Below, piece after piece: positions 29,153 through 38,692 of a stretch of 64,000 nt of DNA (position 1 is the first letter of the stretch; every line of letters begins with the position of its first letter). The translations under genes were made by a program, and so were the position numbers. The notes under the pieces are model-generated. The model was not told the origin of the DNA. It saw only the letters and a list, made by a program, of their open reading frames with translations, and did not search any database. The DNA is from Calothrix membranacea FACHB-236. Lineage in GTDB: Bacteria > Cyanobacteriota > Cyanobacteriia > Cyanobacteriales > Nostocaceae. The stretch covers positions 44,154-108,153 of the forward strand of contig NZ_JACJPX010000021.1 in NCBI RefSeq assembly GCF_014696315.1. The letters are read 5' to 3'.

Positions 29153-32100
29153 CTACCTCCTACCAAGTAGATCTGTAATTACACTAACTAACTCATCTGG
29201 CTCAACGGGTTTAGAAATATGCTTTTGAAAGCCAGCCAAAAGTGCTTGTTGTTGGTTGAGTTCTCCAGCATAGGCTGTTAAAGCGATCGCCGGAATTTCT
29301 TTCTCTTTTTCTGTTTGCAATGCTTTTACCTGACGCATGAACATATAGCCATCCATTTCTGGCATTCCAATGTCACTGAGTAAAATATCTGGCTTGAATT
29401 TTGTCAATGTTTGCAGTGCAGCCGCAGCAGATGCTACCGCAGTGACAATTGCACCACTTTGTTGTAGTACAAAGGTGTAGAACTCACGAGTATCTGTGTC
29501 ATCATCTACAACTAAAATTTTAATTCCTGTCAATATTAGTGCATCAGCAGCAAGGTTAGCTGACTCATTTTCATCCTTTAGCCTTTTACCTTCATCCTTC
29601 AAAAGTGGTAGCCTAACTGTGAACGTAGCGCCTTGCCCTTCACCTAGGCTTTCTGCACTTACTGTTCCGCCATGTAGTTCTACCAGATGACGCACAATAG
29701 CTAATCCTAACCCCAAGCCACCAAACTTGCGGGTTGTGGTACTGTCAGCTTGGCAGAAATATTCAAACACATAAGGAAGGAAGCTAGAACTGATACCTTT
29801 ACCTGTGTCACTGATGGTGATTTGAGCTTGAGCGTCAATCTCATCTAGGCGGATGTTGACCTTCCCACCTTCAGGAGTGAATTTAACAGCATTAGATACA
29901 AGATTCCAAATTACTTGTTGTAAACGACTAGAATCACCTAAAACTTCGCCTACAGATGCATCCAAAATTATATGAAATTGAATTTTTTTAGCTTCGGCAG
30001 CTAGACGCACTGTTTCCATTGCTGCCTCAATTACCGAGACTAAATTAACTTCAGCCATGTTGAGGTTAAGCTTACCGCGTAAGATGCGGGAGACATCTAG
30101 CAAATCGTCAATCAGTTGAACTTGTAATTGAGCATTACGCTCAATTGTAGCTAGAGCTTTTTTTCTACTTACTGGGTCAAACTCACGGGTCTGCAAAAGT
30201 CTTGACCATCCGAGAATGGGATTGAGAGGCGATCGCAATTCATGGGACAACACCGCCAGAAATTCATCTTTAATCCGGTTAGCGTTTTCGGCTTCGGCTC
30301 TAGCAGCTTGCTCAAGTTGCAATAGGCGATCGCGTTCTGTTTCTGCGGCTTTGCGTTCGGTAATGTCAATTACTGAGCCAATGTAACCCTTGAGTTCTCC
30401 ATCCCAGCTTAACCAAGGAGCTGCCGCATCAATCACCCAACGATAGTCACCATCCTTGCGCCGCAAGCGGTACTCTAGACGAAATGCCTTGTGGTGTTTA
30501 TTAGCCGCTAAGAAAGCATTTTTGGCTGACTCGAAATCTTCTGGATGCACGGCATTTAACCACCCTAGCCCCAGACCTGTTTCCTCGGTTTGTCCGGTAA
30601 AATTGTACCAGCTTTGGCTGAGGTAAGTGCAATAGCCTGTAGGGTCAGTCACCCAAATCATTACTGGAGCGTTGTCAGCCATGTTACGGAATCGTTGTTC
30701 GCTCTCCAGCAATGCTGCTTGTGCTTGTTTTTGCTCACTAATATCTGTGACAAAGACACTGACACCATCAGCAAAGGGGTAAATACGATTTTCAAACCAG
30801 CGTCGCCAAGGGGAGTAAAAGTACTCAAACCGCATTACTTGCTGTTGAGCAAAAGCATGATGAACTTGGGTATAAAATTCATTGCCAATTAAATCGGGAT
30901 ATAGTTCCCAAATTACTTGACCGAGCAGTTCTTCCTTGGACTTTCCTACAACTACGGTGACGCGATCGTTCACAAAGCTGTAACGCCACTCCCGATCTAA
31001 GACGTAAAACTGGTCTTTGATACCAGCTAGCACAGTTTCTAGGTGAGCTTTTGCTACCTCCGCTTCCAGCCGTAGCCCTTGCTCCCGTTGCATAGCTTCG
31101 TCTCGCAGCCGTGCCAGTTTTAAAGCAGCTTCCACCCGCGCCAATAATTCCCGGGCAGAAAACGGCTTAATCAAGTAATCATCAGCACCAGCTTCTAAAC
31201 CTTCCACCCGTGCTTCTTCACCCGCCCGTGCTGACAGCAGAATAATTGGTACTTTTGTCGTCTCTGGCTCGTTGCGTAGTGCTTGTAACAGTCCAAAGCC
31301 ATCTAACCCTGGCATCATCACATCCGTCAGGATTAAATCTGGTACGCGTCTCCTAGCTGCAGACAAAGCCGCTAAACCGTCCGCTACTGCTTCCACCTCA
31401 TAGTCTTGACTCAACAACCGCTTGACATAATCGCGCATATCAGCGTTATCGTCAGCCAAGAGAATCCGGGCTGGGGAAGTATGGGAAGCAGAGGAAGCCG
31501 AGGGAGCAGAGGAAGCCGAGGGGGAAACTACTCCCTCATCTCCAACTGTGGGTAGCCAACGTAGGGCTTCTTCTAGGTAAGAAGTGGCATTCAAGGCAGT
31601 TGAAGCTAGAGTGCGAGTAGCACTGATGCGCTCTGGCGGTAAGTGAGCTGCTCCTGTAGGAATGGATACGGTAAAACAGCTACCTTGTCCTAAAACACTG
31701 GTAACTTGGACATTTCCTCCATGCATTTGCACCAATTCTTGTACCAGCGACAAGCCAATTCCTGAGCCTTCAAAGGTGCGACCTTGTGCTCCTTTAACGC
31801 GATGAAAGCGTTCAAATAGGTGAGGAATTTCTTCACTGGGGATACCAATCCCTGTGTCTTTAACCTGCAACTCAACAAAATCGTTTACCCACTGTAAGCT
31901 AACGGTGATTTCTCCAGTAAACGTAAATTTGAAAGCATTCGAGAGCAGATTCAGCACAATTTTCTCCCACATCTCCCGATCCACATACACTGGTGCTGGT
32001 AAGGGAGGACAATTAACTGCTAAGTGCATATCTGCTCGTTCAATTGTGGAACGAAATACACTGGCTAACTCTGCGGTAAAACTAGCCAAATCGATGGGTT

Positions 32101-33403
32101 CATATGAGGCTTGCACTCTTCCGGCTTCAATGCGCGAAAAATCTAGCAAGGTGTTGACCAATTTCAACAGCCGCAGTCCATTACGTTGCACCATTTCTAA
32201 CTGCTGGCGTTCGTTGACTGGAAGCAAAGTGGCAGAGTTATTCAGGATTTCCTCTAGTGGCCCTAACATTAGGGTAAGTGGAGTCCGAAACTCATGACTG
32301 ACGTTGCTAAAGAAAACTGTTTTTGCGCGATCTAATTCTGCTAAAGCCTCAGCCCGTTTGCGCTCTTCTTCATAAGCTTGAGCGTTAGCAATACTAGCTG
32401 CAATCTGACCTGCTACTAGTTCAATGAATCCGCTGTAATTATTGTTAAATAGGCGAAAAGGGTTTAAACCGACAATTAATATCCCTGCTTTTCCTGTTTG
32501 TCCTGATGCTGCAATGGGTACGGCTACTGCTTGATGTGGCGGTTGTGACCAAGCACCTGTGGGGAGGTTGATAAAGTGCGATGGCAAATCATCAACTAAG
32601 CATGGCTTATGAGTCTTCAGCACGTGAGCAAACGGCCAAATCGTATCATCATTAATAGCAAGAGTTTCCGGTACTGCTATATGATCCCGCCCGATACCAG
32701 AGGTTCCCGCTAGAAATACCCGCTCTTGTTCTGGATCTACCAGATAAATCATTGCAAAGGGTAGATCGTAAGGATTAGTTTCTAAACTACTTGCACTTAG
32801 AGAACAAGCTACATCAAATGTACGTGCATCTACAGTCCTTGCTGCTAAGTCCTGCAGTAGTGCTAACTGACGTTCACTGATGATGCGTTGTGTATCATCA
32901 GTGTTGGCGCAAATAATCCCACCTGTACCACCTTGATCATTGGGAACAGGGCTATAAGAAAAGGTATAATAAGTCTCCTCTGGGTAGCCGTTGCGCTCCA
33001 TAATTAGCAGCAGCGCTTCATCGTAAGTCCCCTCATTATTAAGCATTGCTGATTCAGCTCTTGGGCCTACCTGCTGCCAAATCTCTCGCCACACATAGGA
33101 AGCTGGCTGTCCCAGCACTTCTGGGTGTTTACCACCAACAATTGCCTTGTAGGCATCATTATAAAGGTTAATTAATTCCTCGCCCCACCAAACAAACATC
33201 GCTTGGCGGGAGGTAAGCATAATTCTAACGGCTGTTTTCAGGCTTTGGGGCCATTGTTCTGTAGGGCCTAAGGAAGTTTGCGACCAATCCTTTTCTCGCA
33301 TCCGTGCCCCCATTTCACCGCCACCAAGCAAAAAGTTAACCTCAGCGTTGCTTACTGATGTTGACTCATTACCCACGTGTCCATTCTGATTAGCCATACT
33401 CAC
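29153..33403 (-). CDS. Double hybrid sensor histidine kinase (PAS-GAF-HK-REC-PAS-PAS-HK-REC)
   Basis: 1416 residues with two complete kinase modules. Order: PAS-like (40-170), GAF (180-345), HisKA with His370 (FFSNVSHEFRTPL) and an ATPase domain with GTGIGIP-type and GSGIGLSLV boxes, receiver 1 (ILLADDNADMRDYV, phospho-Asp in LILTDVMMPG, Lys in YLIKPF), two PAS domains (the second with the PAC-type DYRWVIDAAAPW), HisKA 2 (FLAVLSHELRSPLN) with ATPase (DTGKGIS, GLGLGLAIV), and receiver 2 (ILVVDDDTDTREFY, ILLSDIGMPEMDG, KHISKP). No membrane segments, so it is cytosolic. GTG 33403 has GAGGAG eight bases before it. No dedicated response regulator is adjacent. Confidence 0.93.
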   Translation of the reverse strand: MSMANQNGHVGNESTSVSNAEVNFLLGGGEMGARMREKDWSQTSLGPTEQWPQSLKTAVRIMLTSRQAMFVWWGEELINLYNDAYKAIVGGKHPEVLGQPASYVWREIWQQVGPRAESAMLNNEGTYDEALLLIMERNGYPEETYYTFSYSPVPNDQGGTGGIICANTDDTQRIISERQLALLQDLAARTVDARTFDVACSLSASSLETNPYDLPFAMIYLVDPEQERVFLAGTSGIGRDHIAVPETLAINDDTIWPFAHVLKTHKPCLVDDLPSHFINLPTGAWSQPPHQAVAVPIAASGQTGKAGILIVGLNPFRLFNNNYSGFIELVAGQIAASIANAQAYEEERKRAEALAELDRAKTVFFSNVSHEFRTPLTLMLGPLEEILNNSATLLPVNERQQLEMVQRNGLRLLKLVNTLLDFSRIEAGRVQASYEPIDLASFTAELASVFRSTIERADMHLAVNCPPLPAPVYVDREMWEKIVLNLLSNAFKFTFTGEITVSLQWVNDFVELQVKDTGIGIPSEEIPHLFERFHRVKGAQGRTFEGSGIGLSLVQELVQMHGGNVQVTSVLGQGSCFTVSIPTGAAHLPPERISATRTLASTALNATSYLEEALRWLPTVGDEGVVSPSASSAPSASSASHTSPARILLADDNADMRDYVKRLLSQDYEVEAVADGLAALSAARRRVPDLILTDVMMPGLDGFGLLQALRNEPETTKVPIILLSARAGEEARVEGLEAGADDYLIKPFSARELLARVEAALKLARLRDEAMQREQGLRLEAEVAKAHLETVLAGIKDQFYVLDREWRYSFVNDRVTVVVGKSKEELLGQVIWELYPDLIGNEFYTQVHHAFAQQQVMRFEYFYSPWRRWFENRIYPFADGVSVFVTDISEQKQAQAALLESEQRFRNMADNAPVMIWVTDPTGYCTYLSQSWYNFTGQTEETGLGLGWLNAVHPEDFESAKNAFLAANKHHKAFRLEYRLRRKDGDYRWVIDAAAPWLSWDGELKGYIGSVIDITERKAAETERDRLLQLEQAARAEAENANRIKDEFLAVLSHELRSPLNPILGWSRLLQTREFDPVSRKKALATIERNAQLQVQLIDDLLDVSRILRGKLNLNMAEVNLVSVIEAAMETVRLAAEAKKIQFHIILDASVGEVLGDSSRLQQVIWNLVSNAVKFTPEGGKVNIRLDEIDAQAQITISDTGKGISSSFLPYVFEYFCQADSTTTRKFGGLGLGLAIVRHLVELHGGTVSAESLGEGQGATFTVRLPLLKDEGKRLKDENESANLAADALILTGIKILVVDDDTDTREFYTFVLQQSGAIVTAVASAAAALQTLTKFKPDILLSDIGMPEMDGYMFMRQVKALQTEKEKEIPAIALTAYAGELNQQQALLAGFQKHISKPVEPDELVSVITDLLGRR

Positions 33404-33666
33404 AAAGCCTGCTCCTCTTTGGGAAAATAAGTTATTCGCAGGATTTGACCACGTTCACCTAATTGATGGAGTAGGCTATCAATTCGCTGCATTGCTCACG
33501 GAGAAGGTGGGGCGTTGGGATTTCCCTTCATAAAGCAATATATACTAATTTTTTCTGTAGAGTATGTCTTTTGCGATCAGTCTAGAGATATAAATATTGA
33601 GTTTTGGTGTAATGCTACTGCACATTGCACCAAGGGACTTACAGATAAAAAAGAAAAATACAGCAA

Positions 33667-34632
33667 ATGAAAATTTTCGTTACTCGCAATCTACCAACTG
33701 ACTTAGTACAACTCAATACAATGGTATCTGTGGAGGTTTGGCCGGAACGTCAACCACCGCCTTATGAGATTTTGCTGGCTAAGGCAAAAGCTGTAGATGG
33801 GTTGTTGTGTCTGTTAACAGATAGAATTGATCAACAATTAATTGCTAGTTCTTCACTGAAAGTCATTAGTCAAATGGCTGTGGGGTTCGATAACATCGAT
33901 ATTGCGGCGGCGACAGCACAAAAAATTCCAGTGGGGCATACCCCTGGTGTATTAACTGATGCTACGGCAGATTTAACTTGGGCGTTACTCATGGCGGCTG
34001 CGCGGCGAGTTGTGGAAGCTGATAGATTTACCCGTGCAGGTTTGTGGCGCACTTGGGAACCAGATTTATTATTAGGGCCGAATGTTGCAGGTGCTACCTT
34101 GGGAATTATTGGCTGGGGACGCATTGGCCAAGCCGTGGCGCGTCGTGCCCAAGGTTTTGATATGAGAATACTATATGCCAGCAACCGCAAATGTCAGCCA
34201 GAGGTGGAAAAGTGCTATGGTGCGGAGTTTGTGACATTAGACACCTTATTGCAAACATCCGACTTTATCACCATTCATACACCAGGTAATCAAGAGACAT
34301 ATCATTTATTAAGCGATCGCCAATTTGCTTTAATGAAGCCATCGGCTATCTTAATTAACACAGCACGGGGAACAATCGTTGACCAAGAGGCATTGTATCA
34401 AGCACTTTCCCAAAAGCAAATCGCCGCCGCCGCTTTGGATGTCACCGATCCAGAACCGCTACCAATGGATAGCCCATTGCTGACGCTAGAGAACCTAATT
34501 ATTACACCCCACATCGGAAGCGCCAGCCGTCAAACAAGAGCAAAAATGGCAGACATTGCGATCGCCAACTTGATTGCCGGCTTAAAAGGCGATCGTCTTC
34601 CCTACTGCGTCAACCCAGAAGTCTATCGCTAA
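33667..34632 (+). CDS. D-2-hydroxyacid dehydrogenase (glyoxylate/hydroxypyruvate reductase type)
   Basis: NAD(P)H-dependent reduction of a 2-oxoacid. The 321 residues have the Rossmann motif LGIIGWGRIGQAVARRA, the substrate Arg in NTARGTIVDQEAL, the catalytic Glu in DVTDPEPLPMDSPL and the catalytic His in ITPHIGSAS. Spacing fits glyoxylate reductase/D-glycerate dehydrogenase (GyaR type), which would serve photorespiratory glyoxylate, but specificity is inferred. ATG 33667 is chosen from the MKIFVTRNLP start. Confidence 0.87.
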   Translation: MKIFVTRNLPTDLVQLNTMVSVEVWPERQPPPYEILLAKAKAVDGLLCLLTDRIDQQLIASSSLKVISQMAVGFDNIDIAAATAQKIPVGHTPGVLTDATADLTWALLMAAARRVVEADRFTRAGLWRTWEPDLLLGPNVAGATLGIIGWGRIGQAVARRAQGFDMRILYASNRKCQPEVEKCYGAEFVTLDTLLQTSDFITIHTPGNQETYHLLSDRQFALMKPSAILINTARGTIVDQEALYQALSQKQIAAAALDVTDPEPLPMDSPLLTLENLIITPHIGSASRQTRAKMADIAIANLIAGLKGDRLPYCVNPEVYR

Positions 34633-34722
34633 CTAAATATTGATCGTCCCTATATCTGTACAAAAATCTGAAAACTCTTTTCCCCCTGCTCCCTGCTCCC
34701 TGCCCCCTTGCAGTCCTCATTA

Positions 34723-35304
34723 TCAATCTTTAACCGATATGATACTACCCTCCAACCTCGGATACTGGGGACGGCAAGGACTACCTAAACAAACTTGTCC
34801 AGATGGCATGGAACTAAAAACACTACTACGCGCGCCAATCACAGCATTTGCGCCGATTTCCACACCTGGGGCGACAAAACAATCAGCTGCTACCCAAACG
34901 CCATTATTAATAGTAATCTTCGCTGTTTTCAATCCAAAAGCCGGATCGCGCATATCATGGCTACCAGTACAGAGATAACTTTTATGGGAAATTACGCAAT
35001 GTTCCCCGATGTTAATCTCATCCAGACTATAGAAAACGACATCATCACCAATCCAGCTATAGTCACCGATAGTAACTTTCCAAGGGTAGGTAAAGCGCGC
35101 AGTCGGGCGAATAAATACACCTTTACCAATCCGCGCCCCAAACAAGCGCAGCAACATACAACGCAACTGATTTAACGGCTGTATAGTCAAAGGAAAAGCG
35201 ATCGCCTGCACCAACCACCACAACAAAATATACCAACCTGGTCGCCCTCTATCAAACCAAGATTGGTCATACTTGCGTAAATCGGCAAAAGGGGCATGGG
35301 GCAT
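34723..35304 (-). CDS. WcaF-type exopolysaccharide O-acetyltransferase (left-handed beta helix)
   Basis: Transfers acetyl from acetyl-CoA to a sugar in extracellular polysaccharide. A hydrophobic segment (WYILLWWLVQAIAFPL) precedes hexapeptide repeats (GARIGKGVFIRPTARFTYPWKVTIGDYSWIG, region by region) with CISHKSYLCTGSHDM and the catalytic His of that motif. It resembles the WcaF family; the acetyltransferase HpsU of hormogonium polysaccharide is a possible match. The start is uncertain: the only ATGs (35304, 35325) lie in a CCCCATG heptamer array just upstream of FADLRKYDQSW. Confidence 0.8.
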   Translation of the reverse strand: MPHAPFADLRKYDQSWFDRGRPGWYILLWWLVQAIAFPLTIQPLNQLRCMLLRLFGARIGKGVFIRPTARFTYPWKVTIGDYSWIGDDVVFYSLDEINIGEHCVISHKSYLCTGSHDMRDPAFGLKTAKITINNGVWVAADCFVAPGVEIGANAVIGARSSVFSSMPSGQVCLGSPCRPQYPRLEGSIISVKD

Positions 35305-35430
35305 GGGGCATGGGGCATTGGGCATGAGGTATTTGTTATTTGTCATTTGGTAATTGGGTGTTTGGTAATTGGTAATGGGAATTTCTCCCCTTGTCTCCCT
35401 GCCCCCTGCCCCCTTGCCTTTTCCCTGTCC
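35290..35430. repeat. Composite tandem repeat array between acetyltransferase and glycosyltransferase genes
   Basis: GGGGCAT, then TTTGTTA/GGTAATT units, core GGGAATTTCTCCCCTTG, then CCCTGCC units. Block order is as in the arrays near 1622 and 16250. It supplies the only possible ATG start codons of the acetyltransferase gene. Confidence 0.85.
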
Positions 35431-35444
35431 CCAATCCCCACTCA

Positions 35445-36335
35445 CTACGATTTCGCCGTATTCAGCGTTCCGCCGCAGTCGCGCAATTCGTACAGTTTGG
35501 CTCCGATTTGATATTCATATTGGCTCAATAAACAGGCATAAACATATCCAGCTTTGCCATCTAAAAAGCCGCGCTGAATTATGTAGAACAAAATAAACCG
35601 TAATAAAGGTTTAAATGGTAGACGTACCCAGACTTTTTTTAAGAAGCGTTTGCGTTGGACTGCATCACCAAATAAATTTGCGCCAATTGTGCCACCTTCA
35701 TCTTTATTGGTGAGCAAATTGTAATAAACACGGGCTTCCCAATTGGAATAACGATTGTGTCTTTCTAACCAGTGGTAAAGGTCGCGGAAATCTTCATGGA
35801 GCATATCGTTTTTGAGATAGCCGACTTTACCATCTAAAACGACGTGTTCGTGAACTTCATTGTCGCCAGTATTGGGAATATCTTCGGTATTTAGGTTTTC
35901 GTAGCGCCCTTTTTGATGCTTAAATAACCGCAAATTCCAATCAGGATATTTACCACCGTGGCGAATCCATTTTCCTAGGAAAAATACCCGGCGATTGAGA
36001 TAATAACCTGCATATTCTTCATCTTTAATTACTTGAGCAATTTCCGCCCATAATTCTGGTGTAATCCGCTCATCGCAATCGACAATTAACACCCATTCGT
36101 TACGGAATGGCAGATTATCTAAAGACCAATTTTTCTTCTTGGGCCAGCTACCATTAAATTTAAATTGGACGATATAAGCGCCAAAACTTTCAGCAATGGC
36201 GACACTATTATCGGTACTTTGAGAATCAACTAAAAATACTTCATCAGCCATTTCCAGGCTAGTGAGACAGGCTGGTAAATTAGCTTGTTCATTTTTGGCG
36301 GGAATAAGTACAGAAACAGGTATTTTAGATGACAT
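35445..36335 (-). CDS. Glycosyltransferase family 2
   Basis: GT-A fold transferase of the lipopolysaccharide/exopolysaccharide type, 296 residues. Begins VSVLIPAKNEQANLPACL (nucleotide-sugar strand), with DEVFLVDSQSTDNSV and VLIVDCDERITPELW (the DxD-like metal site), an HEHVVLDGKVGYLKNDMLHED segment and a C-terminal amphipathic tail (RFILFYIIQRGFLDG) suggesting membrane association. It lies in one direction with the acetyltransferase and another GT2, so the three likely form a polysaccharide gene group. Confidence 0.88.
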   Translation of the reverse strand: MSSKIPVSVLIPAKNEQANLPACLTSLEMADEVFLVDSQSTDNSVAIAESFGAYIVQFKFNGSWPKKKNWSLDNLPFRNEWVLIVDCDERITPELWAEIAQVIKDEEYAGYYLNRRVFFLGKWIRHGGKYPDWNLRLFKHQKGRYENLNTEDIPNTGDNEVHEHVVLDGKVGYLKNDMLHEDFRDLYHWLERHNRYSNWEARVYYNLLTNKDEGGTIGANLFGDAVQRKRFLKKVWVRLPFKPLLRFILFYIIQRGFLDGKAGYVYACLLSQYEYQIGAKLYELRDCGGTLNTAKS

Positions 36336-36367
36336 ATAAGATTTAAAATAGATTTTAGATATTATCA

Positions 36368-36510
36368 GGACTTACGCAACTAGCACAGTGCTCCTCTGGC
36401 ATAAGAGTCAAGAGTCAAGAGTCAAGGGTTAAAAATTGAGCTTTTTGGACTCTTGACATTTGACCCTGGACACAACTAAACGAAAAAAATATGACACTTG
36501 CATAAGTCCT
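36368..36510. mobile_element. Miniature inverted-repeat element, GACTTACGCAA family, copy F
   Basis: Left end AGGACTTACGCAACTAGCAC, right end complement AGGACTTATGCAAGTGTCAT. It contains AGAGTCAAG heptamer-like units and CGAAAAAAATATGAC, and is the reverse of 24992-25178. It separates the two glycosyltransferase genes. No clean target duplication is seen here. Confidence 0.72.
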
Positions 36511-36512
36511 AA

Positions 36513-37451
36513 TTATTTTTTATTTGCTGTTGATAGCAGCCCTTGAATAGCAGCATTTAAATAACCAATCTGACCATAAGCATAAACGAGCTTGTCAAAG
36601 CGTTCTGCTGGATCGGAAAAGTATTGCAATGCTTTATATAAACCGCGGATAAATCGTTCGCCACCTCGTTGTAATTGGCTAATTCCAGCTTTCCCTGCCA
36701 GTTGTTCGCGGTAACATTCACTAATACCTTGCCACCAGCCACGGTTTAAAAACCAAGAACGTTTTAGGCGTTCTGGTGCGACATTATGAGCCACTAATGC
36801 GGCGGGAAGATAAGCAACTTGCCATCCTTTTTGCAAGGCAAATTCTGTCATTTGCAGTTCTTCATTGGATAATAAATTTTTGCCAACTCGACCAAGATGG
36901 GGATCAAAACCGCCAATCTCTTCCAAGAAGGAACGGCGTATACAGTAATTTAAGCCTCTGGGGGTGAAACTCGGCTTATCAATATAAATTATGCTGTCAC
37001 CCAAGTCGTATGCACCCAAATTTGCGGCTAATCCAGGGGATAGCCAACGTGGTTGTTGCACATTTTGGGGCCATAAAAGCGTAACTTTACCACCAGCGAT
37101 CGCTAGTTGCGAGTTATTTTTATAGGCATCATAAAATACTGAAAGCCAGCGATCGCTTGCGACTGCATCATCATCTAAATAAGCGAGAATCTCTCCACTC
37201 GCTAGTTTTGCACCCGTATTCCGCGCTACAGATAAACCAGTAGTTGGCTCAAAGACATATTTTAACCGAGGATTGCTGGCTCTTTGTGCTACAACTTCTT
37301 TGGTGCGATCGCTAGAGTTATTATCAACTACCACAACTTCAAATTCAGCCGCAAAATCCTGTGCCAAAAGACTATCAATCGCTGCACCTAAATAGGTGTC
37401 TCGATTGTGAGTACAAATAATGGCAGAGATTTGGATATCTGGCATAGGCAT
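36513..37451 (-). CDS. Glycosyltransferase family 2 (exopolysaccharide type)
   Basis: 312 residues. N-terminal GT-A motifs are ISAIICTHNRDTYLGAAI, FEVVVVDNNSSDRTKE, and EILAYLDDDAVASDRW (DDD metal site), with FTPRGLNYCIRRSFLEEIGGFDP and NEELQMTEF (the acceptor-side E/D pair) further on. No signal peptide. It is likely part of the same polysaccharide group as its two downstream neighbours, possibly hormogonium or sheath polysaccharide; the precise sugar is unknown. Confidence 0.88.
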   Translation of the reverse strand: MPMPDIQISAIICTHNRDTYLGAAIDSLLAQDFAAEFEVVVVDNNSSDRTKEVVAQRASNPRLKYVFEPTTGLSVARNTGAKLASGEILAYLDDDAVASDRWLSVFYDAYKNNSQLAIAGGKVTLLWPQNVQQPRWLSPGLAANLGAYDLGDSIIYIDKPSFTPRGLNYCIRRSFLEEIGGFDPHLGRVGKNLLSNEELQMTEFALQKGWQVAYLPAALVAHNVAPERLKRSWFLNRGWWQGISECYREQLAGKAGISQLQRGGERFIRGLYKALQYFSDPAERFDKLVYAYGQIGYLNAAIQGLLSTANKK

Positions 37452-37662
37452 GAGTTATGGTTTTTGCTGTTACCAGTTGTCCGTGGTCAAAAGTCTCAAG
37501 CCAAGAGTCGCAAGTTATACAAAGTCTATAAAGCTTTGACTAATAACTAATGACTAATGACAAATGACTCATGACAACATCCAACCGTAACCTAATGCCG
37601 CTAATCTATACCAAAAATCTAGTCCTACCAACCGAGTTTTTTCGGAAATAATCTTGAGAACT

Positions 37663-38481
37663 TTAAGCTTGCTGAACGTGACTGTGTAATATTACCAATG
37701 TTTCCGCTAATTGACTGAGGCGAGTTTCCAGGTATTGTTTGCGTCCTAAAAGTTGGCGTAATTTTTGGTAACGTGCGATCGCCATACTTACCGATGGAAC
37801 CTGATCGGGTGGACAGGGACGTGTCCAAACTTGACCGGAAGCATCCACACCGCATAGACGGTAGCCTGTACGCGAAGATTGATAAGAAACTTTCGCACCC
37901 GCAGCACAAATTTCTTCTACATAGTCCATCAGCTGCTCAACTTCTGCATGGCGTAATGTCGCTTTTCCTCCTTGGTCTGGTTCTTTGGTATTGGATTCTA
38001 ACCAGCCATTGACTATGGGCCCTTCTAAATAAACATCTTGAATTTGCTTGAGGATTTTATGTAGTTCTTTCTCCCAACCTACAACAGTTTCCTCAATATC
38101 CTTTAACAGATTCATTGCCAACCCTGGGTTTGCACCGTGGCGATGGTTGCTGAAGCTGGGTGTTTTAAATTTAGGTAGGCTAGGTGTTTTACCACTGCTA
38201 TCTTGTGTCGAAAAAGCCTGTACAGCGTGATGGCGGGCAAATAATTCTTCTGAGTCAGAAAAGTTACCTTCAGAATCGGGACTGAGATCAATTGTCTGTC
38301 CCTGTTTCTCTAACTCCTCTGGTGAAGGATTGAGATCGCTATCTGTAGAATCAGCTGCCCCAACGCTGATTCTAAAAGAGAAAGGCCGCTTTTGTGGATC
38401 AACTGCTTCTGGAGTATCGGCGGTACCTTTATTCCCTAAATCGTGTAGAGTTGCCTCAATGCGTTTCCAGCCTGTTTTCAT
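37663..38481 (-). CDS. Conserved cyanobacterial hypothetical protein
   Basis: 272 residues. The N-terminal half is low-complexity and acidic, rich in Ser, Asp and Pro, probably disordered. A helical region (about 125-175) with coiled-coil character follows, then a compact C-terminal part (SRTGYRLCGVDASGQVWTRPCPPDQVPSV in sections) ending in a helix rich in Leu and Arg. I recognise it as a conserved cyanobacterial type without assigned function. It has AGGA upstream of ATG 38481 and is divergent from the cobinamide kinase gene. Confidence 0.7.
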   Translation of the reverse strand: MKTGWKRIEATLHDLGNKGTADTPEAVDPQKRPFSFRISVGAADSTDSDLNPSPEELEKQGQTIDLSPDSEGNFSDSEELFARHHAVQAFSTQDSSGKTPSLPKFKTPSFSNHRHGANPGLAMNLLKDIEETVVGWEKELHKILKQIQDVYLEGPIVNGWLESNTKEPDQGGKATLRHAEVEQLMDYVEEICAAGAKVSYQSSRTGYRLCGVDASGQVWTRPCPPDQVPSVSMAIARYQKLRQLLGRKQYLETRLSQLAETLVILHSHVQQA

Positions 38482-38692
38482 AAAGATATCCTGAAATTTG
38501 CTGTCCCCAGTGGTGTTGAATAATTCACAATGGGGTTGTTGGGATTTTTGGCTTATGCCATTTGTGCATCAATGATGCTGGTGCTAATTTTATCTCTTTA
38601 GAGATATTTAAAACCAACAATCTCACCCCTAACGGGAAAATTCAGTTCAGACATTCTAACCTGAATCAATTAAAAATATTAAGGACAAGGCT

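Noticed and set aside
34640..35175. Plus-strand frames opposite the acetyltransferase gene
   Set aside because: Shadows of a clear hexapeptide-repeat acetyltransferase on the minus strand.
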